A stretch of DNA of 64,000 nucleotides from Myxococcales bacterium. Its GTDB lineage: Bacteria > Myxococcota_A > Polyangia > Fen-1088. Of the stretch, positions 38,378 to 47,340 are shown one piece after another (within the stretch, counting starts at the first letter, position 1; each line of letters opens with the position of its first letter). Position numbers and translations under genes: made by a program. The notes below the pieces were generated by a model. The model saw only the letters and a list, made by a program, of their open reading frames with translations, did not search any database and was not told the origin of the DNA. The stretch is taken from contig PLNW01000134.1 of NCBI GenBank assembly GCA_003142855.1, positions 1 to 64,000 of the forward strand. The letters are read 5' to 3'.

Positions 38378-40397
38378 CGAGCAGGACGTCGACGTCAACG
38401 TTGAGGCGAAGGGCGGCGGCGAGCGCGTCGGGAGTGGGGACCGCTAGGAACGGAAGAACGCCGAGCACGCGGACGCCAGTGAGAGCGCGAAGAAGTCGAG
38501 GGTTGTGGGCGCGGTCGGGTGTAGCGACGGGCGTTGTGTCGACGAATAGGACGCCGGTGAGGGGTAGGTGCCGGCGGCGCAACTCAGCTATCGCGAGGGC
38601 CGTGTGGTTGATCGTGCCGAGGGCGTTGCGTGCGACGAGAAGAATGGGAAGTCCGAGGGCGGCGGCCAGGTCCGCGGAGGTGAGGTCATCGGAGTAGGGG
38701 GAGAGGACGCCGCCGGCTGACTCGACCAGGAGGAAATCGCCATGGGCGGCAGCGCGACGTGCTGCGGAGACGATGCCCGCCAGGGTCAGGTGCGTGGAGG
38801 CTTGTTCGGCTGCCAGAGCAGGGGCAACCGGCGGGGTGAATGCGTAGGGGCAGATGATTTCGCGCGGAAGAGCATCGCAGCGAGCGGCGGAGCGAAGACG
38901 GAGGGCGTCCTCGGGGTCGGGGGCGGCACCAGTCTCGACGGGCTTGAAGGGGACTGGGGCGAGACCTCGGGCTCGCGCGAGGGCAAGTAGGCCCACTCCC
39001 ACGGTGGTCTTGCCGACAGCGGTGTCTGTTCCGATGAGGAAAATGCCGTGGAGAGCGGCGGTGGCTGCGCCTGCCTGTGGCGGCGTGGAAAGAGGGGCAG
39101 GGCGTGTGGGCAAGGACTCGGAGGTGGCTTCGGCGATGGCTGCGGCGGTGGCGTCGACGAGGCGGTCGATCTGGTCGGGCGTGATGGAGAGTGGGGGCAT
39201 GAGAACCACCACGGAGCCGAGGGGGCGCAAGATGACCCCGTGGCGTCGGACGATTCGACAGACACGCGCGCCGATGGCTTCTTGTGGGGAGTAGGGACGG
39301 GAGCTAGAGCGTCGGAGATCGATGCCGACCATGAGGCCTTTCTGGCGGACCTCGAAGACATGCGGGAGAGACGAGATCTTCTCCTGGAGGCGCGCGCGCA
39401 GGGCGGCGATCTTGGGGGGCAGGCTTGCGAGTGTTTGCTCGCGCTCAAAGAGGTCGAGCGAGGCGAGTGCAGCGGCACAACCGAGAGCGTTGCCGCCAAA
39501 ACTGTGGCCGTGGAAGAAGGTCAGGCGCTCCTCGGGTGGGCCGAGAAACTGGTGGAAGACCTCGTCGGTGGCCATGGTTGCTGCCACGGGGAGGTATCCT
39601 CCACTTAGACCCTTCGCGAGAGCGAGGAGATCGGGGGTGACTCCTTCCTGCTGGCACGCGAACATGGTCCCGGTGCGGCCGAAGCCGGTGGCAACCTCGT
39701 CGGCGATGAGCAGCACGCCGTGCTTGTGACAGAGAGATCGGGCCTCGCGCAGGAACCCAGGAGGTGAAAGGAGCATGCCTGCGGCGCCCTGAACCAGAGG
39801 TTCAAGGACAAATGCCGCGAGCTGGTTTCCGTGGCTGGCGAAAGCCTGCTGTAGCTCGTCTATGGTCGGGTTGACGTGAAAGGTGTGGAAGAGGAGGGGT
39901 TGAAAGATCCGGTGGAAGGTGTCGATGCCGCCGAGGGAAACCGATCCGATGGTGTCGCCGTGATAGGCATTATGCAGTGCGAGAAACTTAGTGCGATGCG
40001 CGAAGCCGCGTAACTGTTGGAATTGAAACGAGATTTTGAGCGCGACCTCAACCGCTGTGGATCCTGAATCAGAGAAGAAAACGCGAGAAAGGCCAGGTGG
40101 AGCGATGGCCACGAGCTTCTCTGCGAGCAGGATCGATGGGGTGCTGGCAAGGCCGAGGAGGGTGGTGTGAGCAACCTTCCCAAGCTGTTCGGCTATTGCG
40201 GCGTTGATTGCCGGATGGGCATGGCCATGGACGTTCACCCACAGTGATGAAACGCCGTCGAGGTAGCGTCGGCCCTCGGTATCAATAAGTTCATTTCCTT
40301 CCGCGCGCTCGATTACCAGAGGAGGGTCTGCCAGCCACTCGCGCATGGGCGTGAACGGATGCCAAAGGTACGCACGGTCCAGTTCGTGTAGGGTCAT
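38364..40397 (-). CDS. bioA-bioD: Fused BioA-BioD: DAPA aminotransferase and dethiobiotin synthetase
   Basis: A 677-residue bifunctional biotin enzyme. Residues 1-425 are BioA, which turns KAPA into DAPA using SAM as amino donor: LWHPFTPMREW, YLDGVSSLWVNVHGH, AYHGDTIG, IADEVATGFGRTG, PLP Lys262 in ALAKGLSGG, and FFHGHSFGGNALGCAAA. A Pro/Thr/Ala linker (about 428-449) leads to BioD, which closes the ureido ring with CO2 and ATP: P-loop GTDTAVGKT (456-464), KPVETGAAPDPED, VESAGGVLSPYSD. Both parts look intact. The order is opposite to the plant/fungal BioD-BioA fusions. The start overlaps the bioF stop by 4 bp (ATGA). bioB is not in the window. Confidence 0.95.
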   Translation of the reverse strand: MTLHELDRAYLWHPFTPMREWLADPPLVIERAEGNELIDTEGRRYLDGVSSLWVNVHGHAHPAINAAIAEQLGKVAHTTLLGLASTPSILLAEKLVAIAPPGLSRVFFSDSGSTAVEVALKISFQFQQLRGFAHRTKFLALHNAYHGDTIGSVSLGGIDTFHRIFQPLLFHTFHVNPTIDELQQAFASHGNQLAAFVLEPLVQGAAGMLLSPPGFLREARSLCHKHGVLLIADEVATGFGRTGTMFACQQEGVTPDLLALAKGLSGGYLPVAATMATDEVFHQFLGPPEERLTFFHGHSFGGNALGCAAALASLDLFEREQTLASLPPKIAALRARLQEKISSLPHVFEVRQKGLMVGIDLRRSSSRPYSPQEAIGARVCRIVRRHGVILRPLGSVVVLMPPLSITPDQIDRLVDATAAAIAEATSESLPTRPAPLSTPPQAGAATAALHGIFLIGTDTAVGKTTVGVGLLALARARGLAPVPFKPVETGAAPDPEDALRLRSAARCDALPREIICPYAFTPPVAPALAAEQASTHLTLAGIVSAARRAAAHGDFLLVESAGGVLSPYSDDLTSADLAAALGLPILLVARNALGTINHTALAIAELRRRHLPLTGVLFVDTTPVATPDRAHNPRLLRALTGVRVLGVLPFLAVPTPDALAAALRLNVDVDVLLASPP

Positions 40398-41572
40398 TGG
40401 GGAATGAGTCGGGCGAGAGCTTGGGCTAGAGAGTCAACATCGCCCGGCCGATGACTGGCCGAGAGGGTGATTCGCAGGCGGGCGGATCCATCCGGGACGG
40501 TTGGGGGGCGGATTGCCTGCACGAGGAACCCGTGGGTTCGCAAGACGCGAGAGGCGTCGAGGGCCGCACGATCTGTCCCCAGGATGATTGGGAGTATGGG
40601 CGAGCGGGGTGATCGGCAGGGGAGTTGGGAAAGGCGGCCTCTGAGTTGGAGGACCCGGCTCGCAAGGGCGTTGCGTCTGGCATCGCCTTCGTCTCCTCGA
40701 ATGATCTTCAGGGCGGCGAGGGCGGCGGCGGCAACTGGTGGGGGTGGAGCGGTGCTGAAGATGAAGGTCCGGCTGCGGTTGACGAGGTACTTGCGGAGAG
40801 TCGCACTACCGGCGGCAAAACCGCCGGCGGTGCCGAAGGCCTTGCCCAGGGTCCCGACCAGGACGTCTGGCGTAACGCCGGCCTCGTGACAGAGGCCGCG
40901 CCCACCCGGCCCCAGCGCGCCGATGGCGTGGGCCTCGTCGACAACAAGGGCTGCCCCGTGTTTGGTGGCCAGGGCTGCGAGGTCTGCCAGGGGAGCGATG
41001 TCACCGTCCACACTGAAGAGCGACTCGGTGACGATGAGCTTCCGGCGAGCGGTAGGTGCGAGCGCGAACAGACGCTTTTGGGCAGAGGAGAGGTCGAGAT
41101 GGCGATAGAAGCTCAGCCGGGCACGCGAGAGCCGGCAGGCATCGATAATGCTGGCATGGTTGGCGTGGTCGCAGAGGACAAGGTCGCCGGGTCCTGCGAG
41201 GGCAGGAAGAACGCCCAGGTTGGTCTGGTATCCGGAGGAGAAGAGGAGCACGGCCTCCACGTCGAGGAAGGCCGAAAGTTCGGCCTCAAGTTCACGGTGC
41301 TCGGGCAGATCGCCCGCTACCAAGCGAGACCCGCCTGAGCCGAATCCTGAGCGGGCGATGGCATCAGCCGCGGCGGAGGCCAGGGCTGGGTGGTCGGAAA
41401 GCCCTAGGTAGTCATTGGAACAGAAAGAAAGAAGAGGCTGAGCATCGACCGTTGTGCTTGTTCGTGACGCTCCCGCAACGGCAGCGCAAGAGCGGAGGCG
41501 GTGTTGCGCTTCGAGGGAAACAAGGTCAGCCCGCAGAGCAGCCTCAAGACTTGGGAGCACGGGGGCGACCAT
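40394..41572 (-). CDS. bioF: 8-amino-7-oxononanoate synthase
   Basis: A 392-residue PLP enzyme of the alpha-oxoamine synthase family, condensing pimeloyl thioester with alanine to KAPA, the substrate of the downstream BioA half. LLSFCSNDYLGLSDHP opens the fold; GSGGSRLVAGDLPEHRELE, FSSGYQTNLG, DEAHAIGALGPGGRG and the PLP-lysine segment VGTLGKAFGTAGGF are all present. It is followed by bioA-bioD with a 4-bp overlap, so the pathway KAPA to dethiobiotin is covered by two genes. No BirA operator is evident upstream. Confidence 0.95.
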   Translation of the reverse strand: MVAPVLPSLEAALRADLVSLEAQHRLRSCAAVAGASRTSTTVDAQPLLSFCSNDYLGLSDHPALASAAADAIARSGFGSGGSRLVAGDLPEHRELEAELSAFLDVEAVLLFSSGYQTNLGVLPALAGPGDLVLCDHANHASIIDACRLSRARLSFYRHLDLSSAQKRLFALAPTARRKLIVTESLFSVDGDIAPLADLAALATKHGAALVVDEAHAIGALGPGGRGLCHEAGVTPDVLVGTLGKAFGTAGGFAAGSATLRKYLVNRSRTFIFSTAPPPPVAAAALAALKIIRGDEGDARRNALASRVLQLRGRLSQLPCRSPRSPILPIILGTDRAALDASRVLRTHGFLVQAIRPPTVPDGSARLRITLSASHRPGDVDSLAQALARLIPQ

Positions 41573-41739
41573 AGAGAGGGCTTCGCGGAGGTGTCAATCC
41601 TCTACTGCATGGTCTTGCGTTAGCCTGTGGTGTGAGTTGGGCTCGACAGATACACGCTGCCGAGAACGCAGAGAGGACAGGAGAGGGCACGGAGCCGAGG
41701 GAAATTCGAATGATAGCGGGGCAGGGCTGGCCACCAGAA

Positions 41740-41755
41740 TGTTTCACGTGGAACA
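41740..41755. promoter_or_regulatory. parS: parS centromere site (ParB binding)
   Basis: TGTTTCACGTGGAACA matches the 16-bp palindromic consensus at 15 positions (one G in place of A in the right arm). It overlaps the stop codon of rsmG. parS sites cluster near oriC in most bacteria, and dnaA is about 11 kb away, so the position fits. No parA/parB genes lie next to it. Confidence 0.85.
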
Positions 41756-42376
41756 GAACGCTCCGATCCAGCGGTTTCGTCCCCTTGCAGTCATATAGCC
41801 AAGTGCATTAGATGTGCGAAGCGAGGAATCCTCTGGACGCCACGCCTGTCCGGCAAAGACCAGCACCAATCCATCGGGCCGGACCAGTCCAAGGCCCAGG
41901 CCAAGCCATTCCTCTGGTGGGAAAGTCGCGCGCGACGCGGCAACGTCGAAGCCCCCTGGATCCAAACCGTCGGCGCGTTCGCGAACAACCTCCGTACTCC
42001 CCAGTTGAAGCTCGCGTACCGCCGTTCGCAAGAACGCCACGCGTTTTGCCCGCGGCTCGACCAGCGTGACCCGGGCGTCAGGCCTGGCGATGGCAAACGG
42101 TAGCCCCGGAAGACCGCCACCAGCGCCGACGTCCACGACGGAAGATCCCGGAGGAACCAAACGGGCCATGGCAAGGCTGTCCACGACATGCTCGCCAATC
42201 ACCTCTGCCACGGTTCGGGAGCCAGTAAGATTGACGCTAGCGTTCCACTGCATCAGGAGGCGACAGAAACCCAGAACGCGCCCTACCATTTCGGGTGTGA
42301 GCGGGAGTCTCCACTCCTCGGCGAGTGTCGCCAAACATGTCGCTTCGTCGTCGAGCACGAGGCCAGTATAGGGCAC
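41744..42376 (-). CDS. rsmG: 16S rRNA (guanine-N7-)-methyltransferase RsmG
   Basis: A 210-residue SAM methyltransferase that forms m7G527 in 16S rRNA. Signature FCRLLMQWNASVNLTG, EHVVDSLA, VDVGAGGGLPGLPFAIARP (SAM loop) and LVEPRAKRVAFL. The end is short after the GLVRPDGLVLVFAG strand and overlaps the parS site. In many bacteria it precedes parA-parB; here bioF follows on the same strand after about 170 bp. Confidence 0.93.
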   Translation of the reverse strand: MPYTGLVLDDEATCLATLAEEWRLPLTPEMVGRVLGFCRLLMQWNASVNLTGSRTVAEVIGEHVVDSLAMARLVPPGSSVVDVGAGGGLPGLPFAIARPDARVTLVEPRAKRVAFLRTAVRELQLGSTEVVRERADGLDPGGFDVAASRATFPPEEWLGLGLGLVRPDGLVLVFAGQAWRPEDSSLRTSNALGYMTARGRNRWIGAFCST

Positions 42377-42628
42377 CTCAGGTGGGAAGTGCTCACCCAG
42401 GAGGCGGTTGGCCCATACGGGAATGGCAGCCGTAGCTTGGAAACGCGCCGGGTCATTATGCGCATGCTAACTAAGTGTGTTCAGTACTACTTAGTGGACC
42501 GCCTAGAGCGCCAGCGGTGGCGGCCATGAGCGGCCGAAGTACCTGCCAACGTGGGGAGTTTTCCACAACGCCACGTGCGAGCCACCCTCACCAGAGATAC
42601 AATCGCCACTCATTGTTCAAGGCGTCCC

Positions 42629-45409
42629 ATGGACACAGGGCAAAGCAAACACAGTCTCCTCCTGGTTGATGGAGATCCCAAGAGTCTGCGGGTTCTCGAG
42701 GTCAGCCTGAAGAAGGCAGGCTTCGAGGTGGTGACCGCGACCCAGGGCGCTGAGGCGCTCGGCGCGCTTCAGGGTGCCCTCCCCGATCTCATTATTTCGG
42801 ACACCGATCTCGACGGGATGGACGGTTTCGACCTATGCCGCCAGATAAAGGCCAAGCCGGAGTGGGCGAAGATCCCGTTCCTCTTCGTGTCGGGCCGCAA
42901 GTCAATTGAAGACAAGATCCGGGGACTCGAGCTGGGGGTCGAGGATTACCTGACGAAGCCCATCTATATAAAGGAGATTGGCATCCGCGTTCGCACCGCA
43001 CTCCAACGTGCCGAGCGCGAGCGACTTGAGTCGCGGCGGGAAGGGCGAACCAAGTTCGCGGGCGACCTGGCGGACATCGGGGTTGTGGACTTGGTGCAGA
43101 CCATCGACCTCAATCGGAAATCTGGCATCGTTCACATCGTCAATCGCGATGGCCGGCGCGGGGCGGTCTTCTTTCGCGAGGGACGGGTCATTGACGCCGA
43201 GGTGGGTCGGCTGTCGGGAGCAGAGGCGATGTACCGCCTGTTTTCGTGGTCGGATGGGCGGTTCGAGGTCGAGTTCAAGCCCATCCGGCGGAGGGATGTC
43301 ATCGACTTGCCGTCGGCAGCGCTGCTCATGGAGGGAATGCGGCGGCTCGACGAATGGACCCGGCTTCTGGAAAAAATGCCGGCGCTCGACAGCGTGGTCG
43401 AGGTGGATGTTCGCGTGCTGGCTGAGCAATTGGTTGATCTGCCGGACGAAATGAACGGCATCCTTCGGCTGTGCGACGGGACTCGCACCTTGCTGGCCGT
43501 CATCGATGACAGCGACTACCCCGACCTTGAGGCCTTGACCGTCGTGAGCAAGCTCTTCGCGCAAGGGACCATCTATTCTCGCGAGCCCGCTGCTCGGCAG
43601 ACGGAGCCAAGCAACGAACTCGCGCGCTGGTTGGCAGAGGCGAACGCCGAGGATGGTGCGCTGGCCGACGAGGTGAGCGCTGCCCAGCAGGTCGTGACGG
43701 AAGCCGAAGTCGCTGGCGCGAGAGACGTTGCAGCGAGAGACGATGTGCGGGCGAGTGGCGAGCGGCAAGGCGGCAAGACGCTGAAGACGTTCTCACTCGA
43801 CGCCACCATGCTCTCACTCGACACACCCCCGCCCGGGCGTGAGGCACCGGGAGCCACGGCCGAGCTAGACCAGGTGGCTGCTAGTGCGAAGCTGACGGGC
43901 AAGACCCTGAGGCTCACCGTCGCCCCGCCCGAGCAGAATCCTGTTCCTTCGTCTCCGGCCAGTGTGCCCACGCCGTCGCCGACCGGCGAAGCGAGAGCCG
44001 AGGCAGCATCACCGCTCGAAGGCTCGGCCGTGGTCGAGGACTCCTGGCGTGAGCCCGCGGATCCGGGGATGGCGCTGGCGCGGACACCGCCGGGCGGTTT
44101 TGCCGCCGTGCCGGAGATTCCTGTGAATCCAAGAGCAGGCACGTGGGGAGCCATGGGCAAGCCCGATACGTTGAGGGGGTTTCCCATACCAAAGGGCCTT
44201 GACGGGGTGGACCAGGCGAGCTCTGCGCGCAAGTCAACAGGCAGCGACGACGATCGACCAGCGCGGACAACCATCGAGTTCGGGCCCCGAGTAGGCGATG
44301 CCACGCCCCCTGCGAGAGCGGGCGTGATGTCAGCCGCCGAGCCAGCCGGCGTGGCCGCGCGCGAAACCGATTGGGGCGGCTGGGGTCAGGGTGCTGAGCG
44401 CAAGTCGGCCATGGCGACCGACTCGCTGCAAGCCGACGCGCTCTCGGCTGAGGCTGGCGTCCCAGCGGGCGAACCGCCGGCTGCAGGAAGCCCCGGTCAG
44501 GAACCGCCACCCTCTTCCGTCGCGTCTGCACAGGAACGCGCGCGTATCTCCGAGGAGGTGCCTCAGGCTCGACCGCTCGACCCGCCCGAGGGGACGCCGG
44601 CATCCCGCCCGTCGGCCAATGACCAGACCATCAGAGTCAGGCCCGGCCTCGACAGGCTGGGCAGCGACCTGCTTCCCCACGAGCACCGATGGCTGCCCTT
44701 TGCCGTGGCCTTTGCCTTGCTCGTCGCTGGCGGCCTGTTGGTCATGCGCATCGGCCCGACGGGGAGCAGGTCCCTGCTCTCTTCAAGTCCCGAATCGCCG
44801 GCAACAACAGAACCGACGCCAAGTGTTTTGCCGGCAGTGGACGCCGGCCCAGGCCTCGTCGATCGAGGACTCTCGCAGACTGCCAAGCCGGTCGCGGCAC
44901 AGAACCAAGTCGCAGCGCCGGTGGATGCGCAGGCCAAAGCGGCGGGCTCGGCCCAGCGACAGCTGGGGAATCAACCCACGGTGGCATCTGCCCAGACGCC
45001 GAGCCGGGCAGCCGAGGCCGGCCAGGACCGCCCGCCCACCCCCCCTTCCGCCACGAAAGAAAGGCCCCGCGAGCGCTGCCTCAAGGCCGACGCCGGTGGA
45101 AAAGGCAAACCCATGGTGGTCTTGGCCGCGTGCCGGCCGGCCATTGAGGCGGAGCCCGAGGCAGCTGACATTATGGTGATCCTGGCGCGAGCGGAGCTCG
45201 ATCGCGGGCGCGCGGGTGAGGCATGGACCTGGGCGAAGAAGGCGCTGTCTGTGAATCCCGATCTGGCGGACGGGTACCTGCTACTCGGCGGAGCCGAGCA
45301 AGAGGCGGAGCACCCGGCCGAGGCCAAGGCCGCGTACAAGAAATATCTGGAACTTGCGCCCACCGGCCGTCATGCGCGTGATCTGCGCGCGATCCTGGAC
45401 AACCTGTAG
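42629..45409 (+). CDS. Receiver + DUF4388 regulator with membrane anchor and TPR-like tail
   Basis: A 926-residue multidomain protein from the ATG at 42629 (AAGG upstream); an earlier in-frame start adds unsupported residues. Receiver domain about 9-125 with phosphoacceptor Asp58 (ISDTDLDG) and Lys110 (DYLTKPIY). A DUF4388/PATAN-type domain follows (about 137-300; FAGDLADIGVVDLVQ, GAVFFREGRVIDAEVG). A long Ala/Pro/Glu-rich disordered region (about 330-685), one TM segment (WLPFAVAFALLVAGG, about 688-708) and two or three C-terminal TPR-like helical hairpins complete it. The TM puts the TPR part outside the cytoplasm. DUF4388 proteins are abundant in myxobacteria and linked to motility control. 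The kinase is unknown. Confidence 0.85.
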   Translation: MDTGQSKHSLLLVDGDPKSLRVLEVSLKKAGFEVVTATQGAEALGALQGALPDLIISDTDLDGMDGFDLCRQIKAKPEWAKIPFLFVSGRKSIEDKIRGLELGVEDYLTKPIYIKEIGIRVRTALQRAERERLESRREGRTKFAGDLADIGVVDLVQTIDLNRKSGIVHIVNRDGRRGAVFFREGRVIDAEVGRLSGAEAMYRLFSWSDGRFEVEFKPIRRRDVIDLPSAALLMEGMRRLDEWTRLLEKMPALDSVVEVDVRVLAEQLVDLPDEMNGILRLCDGTRTLLAVIDDSDYPDLEALTVVSKLFAQGTIYSREPAARQTEPSNELARWLAEANAEDGALADEVSAAQQVVTEAEVAGARDVAARDDVRASGERQGGKTLKTFSLDATMLSLDTPPPGREAPGATAELDQVAASAKLTGKTLRLTVAPPEQNPVPSSPASVPTPSPTGEARAEAASPLEGSAVVEDSWREPADPGMALARTPPGGFAAVPEIPVNPRAGTWGAMGKPDTLRGFPIPKGLDGVDQASSARKSTGSDDDRPARTTIEFGPRVGDATPPARAGVMSAAEPAGVAARETDWGGWGQGAERKSAMATDSLQADALSAEAGVPAGEPPAAGSPGQEPPPSSVASAQERARISEEVPQARPLDPPEGTPASRPSANDQTIRVRPGLDRLGSDLLPHEHRWLPFAVAFALLVAGGLLVMRIGPTGSRSLLSSSPESPATTEPTPSVLPAVDAGPGLVDRGLSQTAKPVAAQNQVAAPVDAQAKAAGSAQRQLGNQPTVASAQTPSRAAEAGQDRPPTPPSATKERPRERCLKADAGGKGKPMVVLAACRPAIEAEPEAADIMVILARAELDRGRAGEAWTWAKKALSVNPDLADGYLLLGGAEQEAEHPAEAKAAYKKYLELAPTGRHARDLRAILDNL

Positions 45410-45434
45410 CAGCCGGCCGCTGAAACATCTCTGC

Positions 45435-46445
45435 ATGTTGGTTCTGGGCATCGAAACGTCGTGCGATGAGACCGCTGCTGCTGTGGTCGAGGACGGCCGG
45501 CGCGTGCTTTCTGATGTGGTGGCTTCGCAGGTGCTGGTGCATGCCGAGTACGGCGGGGTGGTCCCGGAAGTGGCCTCGCGCCAACACCTAGCGACCGTGG
45601 TGCCGGTGGTGAGCCGGGCGCTGTCCGAAGCGGGCGTGGAGCCACGCGCTCTCGACGGCATTGCGGTGACCTGCGGGCCCGGACTGGTGGGACCGTTGCT
45701 GGTCGGCGTGGAGATGGGCAAGGCTCTGGCTTACGCCCTCGGTCGTCCCGTGGTGGGCGTGAATCACTTGGCTGGCCACCTGGCCGCCGTGTTTCTGGAT
45801 CACCCTGGCAATCCAGCGCCCCCGCCCTATCCCCACCTTGCGCTTTTGGTGTCAGGCGGCCACACGCTGCTTCTGCGCGTGGATGGGCCGGGCCAGGTCA
45901 AGTCACTTGGGGCCACGCGCGACGATGCGGCTGGTGAGGCATTCGACAAGGTGGCGAAGCTGCTGGGACTGGGCTACCCGGGCGGAGTGGTCATCGACAG
46001 CCTGGCAAGCCAAGGCGATCCGGAATCGATTGATTTCCCGCGCCCCCTGCCTGGTCGACAGGACCTCGATTTCTCCTTTTCGGGTCTCAAGACGGCTGTG
46101 GCGACGCGAATCAGGGAGCACGGCCTGCCGGAGCCAGCGCAGATGCCTGACTTCTGTGCCAGCTTCCAGGCGGCAGTGGTCGACGTGCTTGTGCGCAAGT
46201 CGCGGCGAGCGTTGCTGCGCGAGGGTCTGCGTGACCTGCTCATCTGCGGCGGCGTCGCGGCCAACCGCGGGCTGCGAACGGCGCTGGCTGCGGCCGCTGA
46301 AGAAGACGGTTTCCGGCTCTTCGTCCCGACGCCCAAGTTGTGCACGGACAATGGTGCCATGATTGCCCAGGCGGGCACCTGGGCGCTTGCGCGCGGCGAG
46401 CGAGCGGCCTGGGATCTCAGCGTCGATCCGGGGCTGCCCTTGTGA
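45435..46445 (+). CDS. tsaD: tRNA N6-threonylcarbamoyladenosine transferase TsaD
   Basis: A 336-residue Kae1/TsaD enzyme that attaches threonylcarbamoyl to A37 of ANN-decoding tRNAs with TsaB/TsaE. The ATG at 45435 gives the standard opening MLVLGIETSCDET. The metal-binding histidines are in NHLAGHL; LLVSGGHT, DDAAGEAFDKVAKLLGLGYPGG and the late CGGVAANRGLR and CTDNGAMIA segments are intact. An upstream start at 45354 would overlap the regulator gene. It leads the tsaD-rsmA-mutM series. Confidence 0.96.
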   Translation: MLVLGIETSCDETAAAVVEDGRRVLSDVVASQVLVHAEYGGVVPEVASRQHLATVVPVVSRALSEAGVEPRALDGIAVTCGPGLVGPLLVGVEMGKALAYALGRPVVGVNHLAGHLAAVFLDHPGNPAPPPYPHLALLVSGGHTLLLRVDGPGQVKSLGATRDDAAGEAFDKVAKLLGLGYPGGVVIDSLASQGDPESIDFPRPLPGRQDLDFSFSGLKTAVATRIREHGLPEPAQMPDFCASFQAAVVDVLVRKSRRALLREGLRDLLICGGVAANRGLRTALAAAAEEDGFRLFVPTPKLCTDNGAMIAQAGTWALARGERAAWDLSVDPGLPL

Positions 46446-47338
46446 GGGACGCTCGGCCCGGCGCCCAGGACCGTCCTCCGTCGACGCGCGAGATCTTGCA
46501 GCGCCACGGGCTGCGCGCCAAGAAATCGTGGGGACAGAACTTCCTGGTCGATGCGCGGGTGCAGGAGCGCATCGTCGCGGCGGCGGCGCTCAGCCACGAC
46601 GACGTGGTGGTCGAGATCGGAGCCGGATTGGGCGCGCTCACAAGACGGCTCGTCGCGCACGCCGGTCAAACCATCGCCATCGAGCATGACGGGGAGTTGG
46701 CCACTCTGCTGGAGCAGGAGTTGGGACCAAGTCCCGGGTTGCGCATCGAACGCGCCGATGCCCTGGGCTTTGATTTCGCCAAAGCAGCGCACGCAGCCGG
46801 CCGTCCACTTGTGGTGGTGGGGAACTTGCCCTACCAGATCACATCGCCACTTCTTTTTGCCATCACCGACGCTGCGGCAGGCGGCCAGGTGATTGGCCGA
46901 GCCATCCTCATGGTGCAGAAAGAGTTCGCCCAGCGCATGCTGGCGGGACCGGGCAGCAAGGTGTACGGCCGCCTGTCGGTGATGGTGCAGCAGCAGGCCG
47001 AGGGCGAAATCCTGTTTCACGTCGGTCCAGGTGCCTTTCATCCTCGTCCCGCGGTCACCTCGACCGTTTTGCGTCTGAGGCCGCGGCTGACGCCGCTGGC
47101 CCCGGTGCGCGATCCGGCGCACTTCGCCCAGGTGGTCAAACAGGCGTTTGCTGCTCGACGGAAGATGCTGCGGCGGGCGCTGGAGCCTTTGGGCGGCGCT
47201 CAGGCCGCTGGCCGCGCGCTTGTGCAGGCGGGAATCGAAGGAACCCGGCGCGCCGAAGAGCTCTCGGTGGCGGAGTTCGCCCGCTTGGCAGACGCTTTCG
47301 GTCCCGTGCTTGCCGACGACGCGATACCGGAAAAGTAG
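46442..47338 (+). CDS. rsmA: 16S rRNA dimethyladenosine transferase
   Basis: A 298-residue enzyme dimethylating A1518/A1519 of 16S rRNA. The GTG start overlaps the tsaD stop (GTGA). Motifs: AKKSWGQNFLVD, VEIGAGLGALTRRL (SAM loop), NLPYQITSPLLF (catalytic NLPY), MVQKEFAQRM, YGRLSVMVQ and FHPRPAVTSTVLRL. The C-terminal helical domain is complete. Confidence 0.95.
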   Translation: MRDARPGAQDRPPSTREILQRHGLRAKKSWGQNFLVDARVQERIVAAAALSHDDVVVEIGAGLGALTRRLVAHAGQTIAIEHDGELATLLEQELGPSPGLRIERADALGFDFAKAAHAAGRPLVVVGNLPYQITSPLLFAITDAAAGGQVIGRAILMVQKEFAQRMLAGPGSKVYGRLSVMVQQQAEGEILFHVGPGAFHPRPAVTSTVLRLRPRLTPLAPVRDPAHFAQVVKQAFAARRKMLRRALEPLGGAQAAGRALVQAGIEGTRRAEELSVAEFARLADAFGPVLADDAIPEK

Positions 47339-47340
47339 CC

